DNA of 64,000 nucleotides, taken from positions 62,001-126,000 of the forward strand of contig CAZVPI010000006.1 of NCBI GenBank assembly GCA_964628035.1, written 5' to 3'. The number at the start of each line of letters is the position of its first letter. Position 1 is the first letter of the stretch. The notes below the pieces were generated by a model. The model had not been told where the DNA came from. It made no database searches and saw only the letters and a list, made by a program, of their open reading frames with translations. The stretch comes from UBA2199 sp964628035. Its GTDB lineage: Bacteria; Acidobacteriota; Aminicenantia; UBA2199. A program made the position numbers and the translations under genes. Shown one piece after another: positions 8,370 to 16,648 of this stretch.

Positions 8370-9371
8370 ATGAAAAAAGTTCTGGGACTGGGGAATGCCC
8401 TGGTCGACATCCTGGTGCGCATCGACCACGACATGCTGAAGCGCCTCGAGCTGCCCAAGAGCTGCATGACGCTGGTCGGCGCCGCCCAGGTCAATGCCAT
8501 CCTGAAGCAGGTGAGTGCGCTGGAGGCGCAGGAGGCCCCCGGCGGCTCGGCGGCCAACACCATCGCCGGCCTGGCGCGGCTGGGCGTCCCCACCGGCTAC
8601 ATCGGCAAGATCGGCCACGACCCCTACGGCGAGTTCTTCGCCGCCGAGATGCGCCGCCACGGCAGCGACGTCCGCATGTTTTACGGCGCCGCGCAGACGG
8701 GCCGCGCCCTGGGGCTCATCACCCCCGACTCGGAGCGCACCTTCGCCACCTTCCTGGGGGCGGCGGTCGAGCTCGACGCCACCGACCTGAGCCCCGACCT
8801 CTTCCGGGGCTGGGACATCTTCCACATCGAGGGCTACATGGTGCAGAACCACGCTCTGACCCGCGAGGCGCTGCGCCTGGCCAAGGAGGCGGGGCTGGAG
8901 GTGTCGCTCGACCTGGCCAGCCACAACGTGGTGCGCGAGAACCTCGAGTTCCTGCAGGAGATGGTCGGCCGCTACGTCGATATCGTCTTCGCCAACGAGG
9001 ACGAGTCCATGGCCTTCAGCGGCGCCCATTCGCCCACCGACGCCCTGGTGGCCCTCGCGCCGCGCTGCACCGTCGCCGTGGTGAAGCTGGGCAAGAACGG
9101 CTCGCTGGTGCGCCGTAGCGGGGAGGAGCACCGCGTCGAGTGCATCCCGGCGCGCGCCGTCGACACCACCGGCGCCGGCGACCTCTATGCCGCCGGTTTC
9201 CTGTACGGGCTGATCCAGGGTTACCCCCTGCCGGTCTGCGGCCGGCTCGGCTCGCTCCTCTCCGGCAAGGTCGTCGAGGTCGTCGGCGCCAAGCTCTCCG
9301 AGGGGCAGTGGCTCGAGATCGAGGCCGCTTTGCCCAAGCTGCTGTGCGAAAACGAAAAAAGTGAAGAGTGA
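8370..9371 (+). CDS. PfkB-family sugar/nucleoside kinase
   Basis: 333 aa. PfkB signature 1 is present around GGSAANTIAGLARLG and signature 2 is the catalytic DTTGAGDLYAAGFLYG near residues 267-280. The N-terminus LGNALVDILVRID resembles the group usually annotated as adenosine kinase or ribokinase-like. It lies 33 bp after panD and could be read from the same transcript. Substrate specificity cannot be fixed from sequence alone. Confidence 0.85.
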   Translation: MKKVLGLGNALVDILVRIDHDMLKRLELPKSCMTLVGAAQVNAILKQVSALEAQEAPGGSAANTIAGLARLGVPTGYIGKIGHDPYGEFFAAEMRRHGSDVRMFYGAAQTGRALGLITPDSERTFATFLGAAVELDATDLSPDLFRGWDIFHIEGYMVQNHALTREALRLAKEAGLEVSLDLASHNVVRENLEFLQEMVGRYVDIVFANEDESMAFSGAHSPTDALVALAPRCTVAVVKLGKNGSLVRRSGEEHRVECIPARAVDTTGAGDLYAAGFLYGLIQGYPLPVCGRLGSLLSGKVVEVVGAKLSEGQWLEIEAALPKLLCENEKSEE

Positions 9372-9449
9372 TGCGTGATGAGAAACCGCAAGAGAACGAC
9401 CTTTGCCGCCTCTCATCACGCCTCAGCCCATGCGCGTTCCTGAGGGCGG

Positions 9450-9914
9450 ATGAAGGAAAAGAACGGCCAGGCTGGCTTGAAAAGCAAGGGCGATGTTGCC
9501 GTCGCCCTGATGGACGCCGGGGGCAACTGTGCCCAGGCGGTGCTGGGCGCGTTCAGCGAAACGCTGGGCCTGGAGAGGGCCGTGGCGCTGAGGATCGCCT
9601 GCGGCTTCGGCGCCGGGCTGGCGCGAAGCCAGGAGGTCTGCGGCGCCGTGACCGGCGCCGTCATGGTCATCGGCCTGATCCATGGGCAGGAGCGGCCCGA
9701 TGAGCTGCAGGCCAAGGAAAAAACCTATGCGCTCACGCGCGGGTTGATCGAGCGCTTCCGCGCCGAATTCGGCTCCTGCCTCTGCCGTGAGCTGCTGCAG
9801 GTCGACCTGCTGACCGCCGCCGGCCAGGCGCGGTACAAGGAAAGGCACCTCGGCGACCGGGTGTGCCGCCCCTGCGTGCGCGGCGCGGTCCGCATCCTGG
9901 AAGCCATTCTCTGA
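9450..9914 (+). CDS. C_GCAxxG_C_C family putative redox protein
   Basis: 154 aa. The cysteine pattern that names this family is visible: GNCAQAVL with C27, ACGFGAGLARSQEVCGAVTGAVM, and a later SCLCREL segment followed by VCRPCV. The family is thought to be redox-active or metal-binding but has no defined reaction. It sits alone between the PfkB kinase and the S9 peptidase; a short GTGATGAG-type iterated stretch precedes it. Confidence 0.85.
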   Translation: MKEKNGQAGLKSKGDVAVALMDAGGNCAQAVLGAFSETLGLERAVALRIACGFGAGLARSQEVCGAVTGAVMVIGLIHGQERPDELQAKEKTYALTRGLIERFRAEFGSCLCRELLQVDLLTAAGQARYKERHLGDRVCRPCVRGAVRILEAIL

Positions 9915-10017
9915 TTCCGCAGCCCGGCATAGATCCATACAATAAATCTGGCAAAAATGAGAAACACCGGCGCCGGAATTTCGTAAACATGGGTACAAGA
10001 CCCAAAGGAGGAGATCC

Positions 10018-11976
10018 ATGGCAGAGAAAAAAGCGGGCCTGTTCCTGGCCCTGGCGGTTGTCTTGATGGCCGTCACTCCGGTTCTTGCCGCAGCCGGCGG
10101 CACGGTGCCCCTGATCCCGCGCGAGGTGCTGTTCGGCAACCCGGTCAAGGCCTCGCCGCGGCTTTCGCCCTGCGGCACGCGCCTGGCCTACCTGGCCCCA
10201 TCGGCCAAGGGAGTGCTCAACGTCTGGGTGCGCACCATCGGCAAGGAGGACGACGCCCAGGTGACGAACGACACCCACCGCGGCATCCGCAGCCACTTCT
10301 GGACCGAGGACGGCAAGCGCATCCTTTACCTGCAGGACATCGGCGGCGACGAGAATTGGCACGTCTACGCGGTCGACCTGGAGACGAAGGCGGTGCGCGA
10401 CCTGACCCCCTTCCAGGGGGTGCGCGCCAGCAACATCATGCTGGAGAAAAAGTACCCCGAACAGATGCTGGTGGGGCTGAACCTGCGCGACCGCCGCGTC
10501 TTCGACATGTACCGCGTCGACCTGAACACCGGCGCCGTCGTCCTCGACACCCAGAACCCCGGTGACGTGCTGGGTTGGGTCACCGATCCCGACTTCCAGA
10601 TCCGCGCCTGCCAGGCCCAGAACCCGATGGACGCCTCGACCATCGTGCGCGTGCGCGACGGCCGGGACGCTCCCTGGCGCGACCTGGCCACCCTGCCCTT
10701 CGGCGAGAGCGGCGGCGTCGTCGCCTTCACGGCCGATGGCAAGGCCCTCTTCTTCATCACCTCCGTGGGCGCCGACACCACCCGCCTGGTGCTCCTTGAT
10801 GTTGCCACGGGCAAGGAGCTGGAGACCATCGCCCGGGATCCCAAGGTCGACCTGGGCGGAGCCTTCGTCCATCCCGACACCCGCAAGGTGCAGGCCGTCT
10901 CCTTCAACTATCTGCGGAACGAGTGGCGGGTCCTGGACCCAGCGGTCAAGGACGATTTCGCCGCCCTGGCCAGGATCGGCCGCGGCGAGTTCCACCTCGG
11001 CGGGCGCGACCGCGCCGACGCCAAGTGGCTGGTCACCACCGTGGTCGATGACGGCCCCGTTTCCTATTACCTCTACGACCGTGCCAGCCAAAAGGCGGAG
11101 TTCCTGTTCGTCAACCGGCCCGAGCTGGCCGAGTACAAGCTGGCCGTGATGAAGCCTGTGGTGATCAAGGCCCGCGACGGATTCCAACTGGTAAGTTACC
11201 TGACCCTGCCCGTCGGGAGCAAGGGCAAGAACCTGCCGCTGGTGCTCAACGTCCACGGCGGCCCCTGGGCCCGGGATGCCTGGGGGTACAATCCCGAGGC
11301 GCAATGGTTCGCCAACCGCGGCTACGCCTCCCTGCAGGTCAATTTCCGCGGCTCGGACGGCTTCGGCAAGAAGTTCCTGCACGCCGGCGACAAGCAGTGG
11401 GGCGTGGGCGCCATGCAGCACGACCTGACCGACGCCGTGAAATGGGCGGTTCGCCAGGGGATCGCCGATCCCGGGAAGGTCTGCATCTACGGCGGCTCCT
11501 ACGGCGGCTACGCCACCCTGGCCGGCCTGGTCTTCACCCCCGAGCTCTACGCCTGCGGCGTCGACATCGTCGGTCCCTCCAACGTCAAGACGCTGTTCGA
11601 GGCCATCCCGCCCTACTGGGCGCCGATGAAGAAGCGCATGCTGCTGCAGGTGGGGGACGTGGAGAACGACGAGGCCTTCAACCAGAAGATCTCGCCCCTG
11701 TTCCATGCCGGCAACATCCGCGTGCCGCTGATCGTGGCCCAGGGGGCCAACGACCCGCGGGTCAACATCCGCGAAGCCGACCAGATCGTCAAGGCCATGC
11801 GCGACAAGGGGCTGCCCGTCACCTACGTGGTCTACACCGACGAGGGGCACGGCTTCGCCCGCCCGGTCAACCGCCTCGATTTCTACGGCCGCGTCGACGA
11901 GTTCCTGGCCCAGCACCTGGGCGGCCGCAGCGAGCCCTGGCAGAAGGTCGAGGGCAGCTCAGCCGAGGTGCGTTAG
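10018..11976 (+). CDS. S9 family peptidase (prolyl oligopeptidase / dipeptidyl peptidase IV-like)
   Basis: 652 aa with an N-terminal signal peptide (about 1-24, ending near VLAAAGG), so it is exported. Residues 35-380 look like WD-type propeller repeats (SPCGTRLAYLAP, FTADGKALFF). The C-terminal alpha/beta-hydrolase carries the triad S494 (GGSYGGYA), D579 (GANDPRVN) and H611 (DEGHGF). It releases dipeptides or cleaves small peptides. The ATG at 10018 has an AAAGGAGGAG site. It converges with an S46 dipeptidyl peptidase, suggesting protein or peptide feeding. Confidence 0.95.
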   Translation: MAEKKAGLFLALAVVLMAVTPVLAAAGGTVPLIPREVLFGNPVKASPRLSPCGTRLAYLAPSAKGVLNVWVRTIGKEDDAQVTNDTHRGIRSHFWTEDGKRILYLQDIGGDENWHVYAVDLETKAVRDLTPFQGVRASNIMLEKKYPEQMLVGLNLRDRRVFDMYRVDLNTGAVVLDTQNPGDVLGWVTDPDFQIRACQAQNPMDASTIVRVRDGRDAPWRDLATLPFGESGGVVAFTADGKALFFITSVGADTTRLVLLDVATGKELETIARDPKVDLGGAFVHPDTRKVQAVSFNYLRNEWRVLDPAVKDDFAALARIGRGEFHLGGRDRADAKWLVTTVVDDGPVSYYLYDRASQKAEFLFVNRPELAEYKLAVMKPVVIKARDGFQLVSYLTLPVGSKGKNLPLVLNVHGGPWARDAWGYNPEAQWFANRGYASLQVNFRGSDGFGKKFLHAGDKQWGVGAMQHDLTDAVKWAVRQGIADPGKVCIYGGSYGGYATLAGLVFTPELYACGVDIVGPSNVKTLFEAIPPYWAPMKKRMLLQVGDVENDEAFNQKISPLFHAGNIRVPLIVAQGANDPRVNIREADQIVKAMRDKGLPVTYVVYTDEGHGFARPVNRLDFYGRVDEFLAQHLGGRSEPWQKVEGSSAEVR

Positions 11977-12108
11977 GAGAAGGTGAAAGAGACTCAAGAA
12001 AGTGAAAAATGAAAGGGGCTGAAGAAGGGTAGGAAGCGGACAAGCCCGGGCGGCGGCCCTATTCCCTGACGGGGAGGGGGGACCGGCTGGACGGCAGCGA
12101 GAAACAAA

Positions 12109-12134
12109 GGCGGTGGCGTTTGCCACCGCCTTTT
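12109..12134 (+). terminator. Intrinsic terminator after the S9 peptidase
   Basis: A perfect 9-bp GC stem GGCGGTGGC/GCCACCGCC with a 4-nt GTTT loop is followed by TTTT and preceded by AAA, about 130 bp after the stop codon. Confidence 0.85.
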
Positions 12135-12200
12135 GGTTTGGCTCTTCTCAAGAATTTGTGCAAGACTCGATCGATCAGGCGCGAGTTCTGGTAAGACTAA

Positions 12201-12375
12201 GGCACCAATTTTCAAGCACAAATTCCCAACATACTCCAAATTCCAATCAGCCAATGACCCAAACAAAGAAAAGATGCTTGAACTGGCTTTCGTCTAGGAC
12301 ACAACGTCCCCGCCAGGGGATTGGAATTTGAACTTGGAATTCATTTGGGATTTGGTGCTTGGTGCTTGGAATTTT
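12201..12375. repeat. Dispersed intergenic repeat, family A, copy 1
   Basis: About 175 bp of imperfect palindromic words: GCACCAATTTTCAAGCAC at the left and GGTGCTTGGTGCTTGGAATT at the right, with a conserved internal ATGACCCAAACAAAGAAA and CGTCCCCGCCAGGGGATTGG. The same modules recur at about 24.1-24.3 kb and, inverted, at 53.1-53.35 kb. No convincing gene lies in 11977-12505 apart from this and the two terminators. Confidence 0.8.
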
Positions 12376-12451
12376 CCCCGCCCCTCGCCTCTCTGGCCTC
12401 GAATCCGTCCATGATGATGGAAAATCGTGCACAACTTTGTGAGAGGAACCC

Positions 12452-12482
12452 AAAAAAAAAGGCGGGGTCGCAGGACCCCGCC
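12452..12482 (-). terminator. Intrinsic terminator after the S46 peptidase
   Basis: Read on the minus strand, a perfect 9-bp stem GGCGGGGTC/GACCCCGCC with a CTGC loop is followed by a run of nine T, 23 bp past the S46 peptidase stop codon. Confidence 0.9.
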
Positions 12483-12505
12483 CGGGGAATCCAAGATCGC
12501 CGGCG

Positions 12506-14593
12506 CTACTGGCCCAGGATCTCCTTGACCAGGCGGTCGGCGCCGTAGATCTTCTTCATGGCCTCGATGATGGCCGCGCTGTGCACCGAGACGGTGCGGT
12601 TGGCGGTGTCATCGTAGAAGTAGCGGCCGATGAAGCTCTCGACGTTGCCGTCGAAAACAAGGCCGACCACCTCGGCGGCGGAGTTGATCACCGGCGAGCC
12701 TGAGTTGCCGCCGATGATGTCGCCGGTGCAGACGAAGTTCAACGGCGTGGCCAGGTCGATGCGCTCGAGGGCGTCGGCCACGCGCTGGGGCAGGTGGAAG
12801 GGGGGCTGGTTGTCAAAGCTGGCGGCCCGGTCGAACAGCCCATAGAAGGTGGTCTTGTAGGGGGCGAGGGTGCCGTTCAGCGGATAGCCCTTGACCGCGC
12901 CGTAGGAGAGGCGCAGGGTGAAGGTGGCGTCGGGGTAGGCGTTCTTGCCGTAGACGGCGAAACGGGCCTGGCCGATCCTCTCGCCGGCGGGGCGGGCGAC
13001 GCTCTCGATCTCGTCCTCCTGCCACTTGCGCATCTCGCGGAGGATGGGATCCAGCTTGCGCGCCAGCACGATGAAGCTGTCCTGGCAGTCGGCCACGGCC
13101 GATGGGCCGCCGTCGACAAGCTTGCGGCGCAGCGCCGGATCGGCCAGCTTCGTGCCCGCCACCAGCGCCCGGGCCGCCTCCTCGGGGGTCTTGCCGTCCA
13201 GGCAGGCCTTGACGTAAGGGTCGTCGGCGCCGAGCTCCTCGAGCATCAGCTTCATGGCGTCAACGGCCATGGCCTCTTCCAGGCCGGGATAGACGGGAGC
13301 GGGCGAGAAAAGGCGGAAGCGCAGCGAATCCAGCTGAGCGGTGTGGTAGCCGTCGAGGCGCTCGCCGTCGGGCTTCTGCAGCTCGGCGGCCAGCTGCACG
13401 ATCTGCAGGGCGATGGCGCCCAGGCGCAGGCCCGGGGCGCGGCGGTAGGACAGCTCCTTCAGGCGCGACTTCTGCTTCTCGATGGCCGCGGCGATCTCGT
13501 CCCAGGCGCCGGCGTACTCGGCCTTCCAGGCGGGATTGGACTCGATCTGCCCGCGGAACTCCGATTCCTGGGCGGCCTTCTTCTCCAGGATGCCGGCGGC
13601 CTTGAGCCCTTCGTATTCGCCGCTGGAGACCTTCAGGCCGTTCTCGATGCCGAAGATCATGCCGGCGGCCTGGCGCGCCTCCTCGGGACCGCGGGCGGCG
13701 TAAGCCTTGGCCACGTTCAGCATGCGCTTCATGGCCTTGATGCGCTGCGGATAGGCGAAATCGCGCTGGAACTGGATCTGGGCCAGGGTCATCAGGCGGT
13801 TGGTCGATCCGGGGTGGCCCGAGATGAAGACCAGTTCGCCGTCGGCGGCGCCCTTGGCGCTCCATTTCAGGAAGTGGGAGACCTTGGCCGGCTTGCCCTT
13901 CTCGTAAGCGCGGAACAGGGCCATGTCGATGTCGTGGCGCGGGTAGGTGAAATTGTCGGGATCGCCGCCGTAGAAGGCGGCCTGCTGCTCGGGGGCGAAG
14001 ACCAGCTTGACCTCGGTGTATTTCTTGTAGCGGTACAGCCAGTATTCGCCGCCCTGGTACAGGGAGACGACGTCGGAGCGCAGCCCGGTGCGCTTCAGGC
14101 TCTGGCGCTCGATGGCGGCGATGGCGGCCTTCTTGGCGGCCAGGGCCTTGGCCGGATCCATCCCCTTCTTGACCGCGGCCAGGACCTTGGCCGTCACGTT
14201 TTCCATGGAAAGGAGTACGTTCAACTCCAGGTCGGGGCAGGGGATCTCGTCGGCCAGGGTGGCGGCGTAAAAGCCGTCGGCCACGTAGTTCTTCTCCGCG
14301 CTGGAGAGCTTCTGCAGCTGGCCCAGGGCCACGTGATGGTTGGTCAGCATCAGGCCGTCGGGGCTGATGAAGGAGCCGGAACCGCCGTCGCCGACGCGCA
14401 CCGAGGCCAGGCGCACATGCTCCAGCCAGGCCGGGGTGGGCTCGAAACCGTATTTTTCCTTCAGCTGCTTCAGGGGCGGGTTGTCAAAGGTCCACATCCC
14501 CTCGTCGGCGGGCAGAGGGCCTGCCAGCAGCATCATCGCCGCAGCCGCGAGCAGGAAAAGCCCGGACTGCTTTCTGGACTTGTTTTTTTTCAC
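12506..14593 (-). CDS. S46 family dipeptidyl peptidase (DPP7-like)
   Basis: 695 aa from a GTG start with a GAGGAGG site upstream. A signal peptide covers about residues 1-29. The S46 serine-peptidase triad region is seen as TNHHV (84-88) and GGNSGSP with the nucleophile S631. It removes dipeptides from the N-termini of oligopeptides in the periplasm or at the surface. The residue 18 positions after the catalytic serine is glycine; in characterised enzymes glycine there marks DPP7-type hydrophobic P1 preference, arginine marks DPP11. It is convergent with the S9 peptidase. Confidence 0.93.
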   Translation of the reverse strand: MKKNKSRKQSGLFLLAAAAMMLLAGPLPADEGMWTFDNPPLKQLKEKYGFEPTPAWLEHVRLASVRVGDGGSGSFISPDGLMLTNHHVALGQLQKLSSAEKNYVADGFYAATLADEIPCPDLELNVLLSMENVTAKVLAAVKKGMDPAKALAAKKAAIAAIERQSLKRTGLRSDVVSLYQGGEYWLYRYKKYTEVKLVFAPEQQAAFYGGDPDNFTYPRHDIDMALFRAYEKGKPAKVSHFLKWSAKGAADGELVFISGHPGSTNRLMTLAQIQFQRDFAYPQRIKAMKRMLNVAKAYAARGPEEARQAAGMIFGIENGLKVSSGEYEGLKAAGILEKKAAQESEFRGQIESNPAWKAEYAGAWDEIAAAIEKQKSRLKELSYRRAPGLRLGAIALQIVQLAAELQKPDGERLDGYHTAQLDSLRFRLFSPAPVYPGLEEAMAVDAMKLMLEELGADDPYVKACLDGKTPEEAARALVAGTKLADPALRRKLVDGGPSAVADCQDSFIVLARKLDPILREMRKWQEDEIESVARPAGERIGQARFAVYGKNAYPDATFTLRLSYGAVKGYPLNGTLAPYKTTFYGLFDRAASFDNQPPFHLPQRVADALERIDLATPLNFVCTGDIIGGNSGSPVINSAAEVVGLVFDGNVESFIGRYFYDDTANRTVSVHSAAIIEAMKKIYGADRLVKEILGQ

Positions 14594-14619
14594 TAGTGAC
14601 CTCCTCTTGATCTAGCAAA

Positions 14620-14807
14620 CCTAGTACGAAACTACAGAGACAATAGTTCTGTTGCAGGTACCACGTACCACGTACCAAGCCAATTCAGTACAGGACTACA
14701 GAAACAATAGTTCTGTTGCAGGTACCACGTACCACGTACCAAGCCAATTCAGTACAGGACTACAGAAACAATAGTTCTGTTGCAGGTTCCACGTACCCTG
14801 TATCAAG
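14620..14807. repeat. 64-bp tandem repeat, about three copies
   Basis: The string CAATAGTTCTGTTGCAGG starts at 14641, 14705 and 14769, a strict 64-bp period. Copies 1 and 2 are nearly identical and include the iterated words GGTACCACGTACCACGTACC; copy 3 is degenerate at its right end. It lies directly upstream of the S46 peptidase gene. No gene is supported between 14594 and 15325. Confidence 0.9.
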
Positions 14808-14932
14808 TTAAAGAAAAAGCCATGCAAGATCCAGTTCTCGCCGACGTGGAACATGGAACCTCGAGGGAAAGGGGATTTGAAAGGGATTATGCCGTAAGCC
14901 GTGCGTCCTGCACCGTACGCCAACATCGGATA

Positions 14933-15315
14933 GTTGCAAAGGGCTTTGCCGTCCGCCTTATGCCGTAAGCCGTACGCCGAGTTCTTAAAGTTCAGAGGGC
15001 TTTTTGCCGTATGCCGTACGCCCTGAGCCGTACGCCGAGTTNNNNNNNNNNNNNNNNNNNNNNNNNNNNNNNNNNNNNNNNNNNNNNNNNNNNNNNNNNN
15101 NNNNNNNNNNNNNNNNNNNNNNNNNNNNNNNNNNNNNNNNNAAAGTTCAGAGGGCTTTTTGCCGTATGCCGTACGCCCTGAGCCGTACGCCGAGTTCTTA
15201 AAGTTCAGAGGGCTTTTTGCCGTATGCCGTACGCCCTGAGCCGTACGCCGAGTTATTAAAGTTCAGAGGGCTTTTTGCCGTAAGCCGTACGCCCTGAGCC
15301 GTACGCCGAGTTCTT
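14933..15315. repeat. 58-bp tandem repeat array interrupted by an assembly gap
   Basis: The unit begins AAAGTTCAGAGGGC and contains four GCCGTA-type words. Copies start at 14987, 15142, 15200 and 15258 (period 58); a diverged copy precedes at 14933-14986. The gap begins and ends inside the array, so the true copy number is unknown. There are no non-repeat spacers, so this is not a CRISPR array. The last copy ends 11 bp from the 3' end of the tRNA-Ala gene. Confidence 0.93.
15042..15141. other. Assembly gap (100 N)
   Basis: Exactly 100 N, a conventional placeholder length. It falls inside the 58-bp tandem array, which is the likely reason the assembler broke here. Confidence 0.99.
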
Positions 15316-15325
15316 TTAGTTCTTA

Positions 15326-15396
15326 TGGAGCCAGGCGGAATCGAACCGCCATCTCAACCTTGCGAAGGTCGCGTTCTCCCATTAAACCATGGCCCC
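15326..15396 (-). tRNA. tRNA-Ala (anticodon CGC)
   Basis: The minus strand folds into a 71-nt cloverleaf. The acceptor stem is GGGGCCA/TGGCTCC with a G3:U70 pair, the alanine identity element. The D-stem is GTTT/GAAC, the anticodon stem CGACC/GGTTG with loop TTCGCAA giving anticodon CGC, and the T-arm GGCGG-TTCGATT-CCGCC. The discriminator is A and no CCA is encoded. D and variable loops are short. The 58-bp tandem array lies immediately downstream of its 3' end. Confidence 0.9.
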
Positions 15397-15482
15397 GGAC
15401 GGTCTTCAAGAGGCCAATATACCATTAAAAAGGGCCTGCTGTCAACGAACTGGCAAAGGCGAACAAGGCGTTCTTCTCCCGG

Positions 15483-15522
15483 CTTGTCGGACCTGTCCGC
15501 CCCGTCCGACAGGTCCGACAAG
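15483..15522. repeat. 15-bp perfect inverted repeat after tatC
   Basis: CTTGTCGGACCTGTC at 15483-15497 pairs perfectly with GACAGGTCCGACAAG at 15508-15522 around a 10-nt loop. It starts 12 bp past the tatC stop. It could terminate or protect the tatC transcript, but no T-run follows in that direction. Confidence 0.85.
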
Positions 15523-15533
15523 AAAAAGGCGGT

Positions 15534-16286
15534 CTATTCCTCCGCTTTTTCCCCCGGATTCACCAGGCGCGCGATCAGGATGCTCAGCAGGTAGAGCAGG
15601 ACCATGGGGACGGCGAAAAGGGTCTGGGTGACCATGTCCGGGGTGGGGGTGATGACCGCGGCCAGGATGAAGATGGCCACGACGGCGTACTTGAAATAGC
15701 GCAGCAGGAAGCGGGCGCTGACGACCCGCAGCCGGGCCAGCAGGAAGACGAGCACCGGCAGCTCGAACAGGGCGGCGATGCCGAACAGGACGCGGAAGGC
15801 CAGGGCGAAGTAGTCGTGGAGGGTGAGGATGGCCTGGAAATCCCGGCCGATGTCGAGGAAGAACCTGCAGGCCAGGGGAAAGACCACGAAATAGCCGAAG
15901 GCGCCGCCCAGGACGAAGAAAAACGTGGTGGCGAGGACGAAGGGGACGACCCAGCGCCTTTCCCTGGGGAAGAGCGCCGGCGAGATGAACAGCCAGAGCT
16001 GATGGAAAATGAACGGCGAGGCGGCGAACAGCGAGGAGATGACGGCCACCTTGATGTACATCATGAAGGGCTCGGACAGGGAGGTGAAGGCCAGCTGGGG
16101 CTCTCCCGAGGGCCCGGCGGGAAGGAACTTCAGGACCGGCAGCGACAGCCAGCGGTAGATCCGGCCGACCACGGCCCACGAGGCCAGGAAAAAGACGAAG
16201 ACGAAGGCCAGCGACCAGACGATGCGCCTGCGCAGCTCGCCCAGGTGCTCGAAAAAAGACATCTCGTCAGCTTTCGGCTTGGCCAT
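15534..16286 (-). CDS. tatC: Sec-independent protein translocase TatC
   Basis: 250 aa with six predicted membrane segments. The N-terminal FFEHLGELRRRIVWSL is the conserved signal-recognition segment of TatC, and SEPFMMYIKVA and the late ITPTPDMVTQ loop are typical. It forms the receptor for twin-arginine precursors, such as the DUF362 protein at 934. The start overlaps the upstream tatA/B gene by 20 bp, so the two are translationally linked. Confidence 0.96.
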   Translation of the reverse strand: MAKPKADEMSFFEHLGELRRRIVWSLAFVFVFFLASWAVVGRIYRWLSLPVLKFLPAGPSGEPQLAFTSLSEPFMMYIKVAVISSLFAASPFIFHQLWLFISPALFPRERRWVVPFVLATTFFFVLGGAFGYFVVFPLACRFFLDIGRDFQAILTLHDYFALAFRVLFGIAALFELPVLVFLLARLRVVSARFLLRYFKYAVVAIFILAAVITPTPDMVTQTLFAVPMVLLYLLSILIARLVNPGEKAEE

Positions 16287-16635
16287 CCGCCGCCTCCTCC
16301 GGCTTGGCCCCGGCCTGGCCGCCTGGCGGCGCCGGGCTCTCCGCGCCGCGCTCAGGGTCCTTGCCGTCGAGGGCCTGCTTCAGGTCAAGATGGATGTCGT
16401 CGCCGATCGCGCGCACCTCCTGAATGCCGCGGCGCAGGTCGAGGATGGGATCGGCCAGCCCCTCCTTGTAGACCTCATCCTGGATGGCCGTCTTGGCCTG
16501 GTCGACGGTCGAGCGGAATTCGCGCACGATGCGGCCCAGGGTCCGCGCGAATTCGGGCAGCTTTTTGGGCCCGAAGACCAGCAGCACGACGATGAAGACC
16601 AGGATCAGCTCGGGAAAGCCTATCGAGCCGAACAT
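16267..16635 (-). CDS. Twin-arginine translocase subunit TatA/TatB
   Basis: 122 aa. The N-terminus MFGSIGFPELILVFIVVLL followed by FGPKKLPEFARTLG is the canonical TatA/B membrane helix, FGP hinge and amphipathic helix. The length and acidic helical tail favour TatB, but many bacteria use one TatA-type protein for both roles. It lies between a diguanylate cyclase gene (13 bp upstream) and tatC (overlapping). Confidence 0.93.
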   Translation of the reverse strand: MFGSIGFPELILVFIVVLLVFGPKKLPEFARTLGRIVREFRSTVDQAKTAIQDEVYKEGLADPILDLRRGIQEVRAIGDDIHLDLKQALDGKDPERGAESPAPPGGQAGAKPEEAADGQAES

Positions 16636-16648
16636 GAAGCGCTCCTCG

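Noticed and set aside
12321..12548. Small ORF in the family A repeat
   Set aside because: Its peptide comes from iterated repeat words and the same frame is not kept in the other copies; no ribosome-binding site is seen.
15004..15201. ORF running through the N gap
   Set aside because: It is tandem-repeat sequence translated across unknown bases.
14933..15315. Possible CRISPR array
   Set aside because: The 58-bp units are directly contiguous with no variable spacers, and no cas gene is in the window.
15325..15594. Short plus-strand ORF starting MEPGGIEPP
   Set aside because: It is the antisense of the tRNA-Ala gene, a well-known kind of false ORF.
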